Both the position numbers and the translations under genes were made by a program. 14,931 nt of DNA from assembly GCA_902766915.1 (NCBI GenBank), contig CACXFN010000110.1, positions 1-14,931 of the forward strand. Direction: 5' to 3'. Shown piece after piece: positions 14,391 through 14,931 of the stretch. Position 1 is the first letter of the stretch; each line of letters begins with the position of its first letter. The stretch is from an uncultured Eubacteriales bacterium. GTDB taxonomy: Bacteria; Bacillota; Clostridia; Peptostreptococcales; Anaerovoracaceae. Below the pieces are notes generated by a model. That model was not told where the DNA came from. It saw only the letters and a list, made by a program, of their open reading frames with translations, and did no database searches.

Positions 14391-14419
14391 ATTATCACAT
14401 AGTGAACTAGTTATAGCAA
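14391..14419 (-). promoter_or_regulatory. Promoter of pyrB
   Basis: -35 TTGCTA (14414-14419), 17-base spacer, -10 GATAAT (14391-14396) with extended TGT. The leader is about 35 bases. Confidence 0.7.
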
Positions 14420-14479
14420 TACAATATTATGTTGTTTTATGATTTATTATGTGGCTTTATTCTAATGCATTTATTAATG

Positions 14480-14488
14480 TGTTATACT
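14480..14488 (+). promoter_or_regulatory. Extended -10 promoter of the amidohydrolase gene
   Basis: TGTTATACT (TG at 14480-14481, TATACT at 14483-14488), about 35 bases before the ATG. The -35 region is poor. Confidence 0.55.
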
Positions 14489-14522
14489 TGAATACGATAA
14501 TAAAAAACAAGGAGAATCTTTT

Positions 14523-14931
14523 ATGTGGGACCATGTTATAAAGGGCGGAACAATTGTTACGCCAAGGGAAACTCGAAAAGCGAACATATACATAAAAGAG
14601 GGAAAAATTGCAGCTGTTTCAAGGGATGCTTCTTTTGAAGGTGAGGCCAAGGTTGTAACTGATGCCAGCGGCAAATATGTTCTTCCGGGGTTTATAGACA
14701 CTCATGTTCATTCCAGAGATGGTAGAAAGGGTCTATATCATAAGGAGGATTTCTACCACTCTTCCATGGCGGCAGCATGTGGTGGTATAACCACCATTTT
14801 TGAAATGCCAAACTGTAATCCGGCCATTTACTCCAGAGAAAACCTAGAGGATTTAGTACAAATCATAACACCAAAGGCTTATACAGATTTCGGTGTATGG
14901 GCTATATGTTTAGGTGATTTAAATAATGATA
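14523..14931 (+). CDS. Dihydroorotase/allantoinase-like cyclic amidohydrolase, 5' part
   Basis: The first 136 residues are present; the gene runs off the window end. It begins DHVIKGGTIVTPRE and has GKYVLPGFIDTHVHSRDG, in which the two His of HVH are metal ligands and the nearby Arg is the dihydroorotase substrate-binding position. KEDFYHSSMAAACGGITTIFEMPNCNPA follows, close to the DHOase form ending in MPNTNP. It therefore hydrolyses a cyclic amide; dihydroorotase is the best guess given divergent pyrB, with allantoinase or hydantoinase as alternatives. The usual HLREPG is altered to HSRDGR, so it is not a textbook PyrC. AAGGAG lies eight bases before the ATG. Confidence 0.85.
   Translation, partial: MWDHVIKGGTIVTPRETRKANIYIKEGKIAAVSRDASFEGEAKVVTDASGKYVLPGFIDTHVHSRDGRKGLYHKEDFYHSSMAAACGGITTIFEMPNCNPAIYSRENLEDLVQIITPKAYTDFGVWAICLGDLNND

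Overview
The window is AT-rich DNA with strong AGGAGG-type ribosome binding sites, extended -10 promoters, SGC/TAC lipoboxes, a CWB2 cell-wall protein and purine-riboswitch control. This points to a low-GC Gram-positive of the Clostridia, most likely a Lachnospiraceae-type anaerobe. That placement is inferred from gene style, not from a marker gene.

Layout. 26-1477 (+): secreted CWB2 cell-wall protein with three C-terminal 50-residue Ltp-type repeats, ending in a strong terminator. 1521-2066: gene-free stretch with a 93-bp hairpin repeat (two copies) and a degenerate 22-bp repeat. 2067-3868 (-): type I L-asparaginase followed by a SanA/YdcF-like DUF218 membrane protein. 3869-4203: divergent promoters plus a repeat-rich, purine-rich leader. 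4204-5712 (+): IMP dehydrogenase that closely resembles, from memory, the Tritrichomonas foetus enzyme. 5808-6119 (-): thioredoxin. 6281-12132 (-): a purine-salvage operon read in the order promoter, guanine-type riboswitch, xpt, BMP-family lipoprotein, double ABC ATPase, two permeases. 12192-13370 (+): a lipoprotein-anchored barnase-family RNase followed by barstar. 13411-14349 (-): pyrB. 14523-end (+): the start of a dihydroorotase/allantoinase-like amidohydrolase.

How the genes fit together. Much of the window concerns nucleotides: GMP synthesis (guaB), purine salvage and nucleoside import (xpt plus the ABC importer), pyrimidine synthesis (pyrB, perhaps the amidohydrolase) and RNA cleavage at the cell surface (barnase). 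The surface RNase could feed the importer, but that is a hypothesis from proximity only.

The strongest points for a second look are: the riboswitch, which keeps the guanine-binding core but has unusual L2/L3 loops and a readable antiterminator/terminator switch; the membrane-tethered barnase with its barstar; the T. foetus-type IMPDH; and the two-copy 93-bp hairpin, in which every difference inside the inner stem keeps pairing on the plus-strand RNA.
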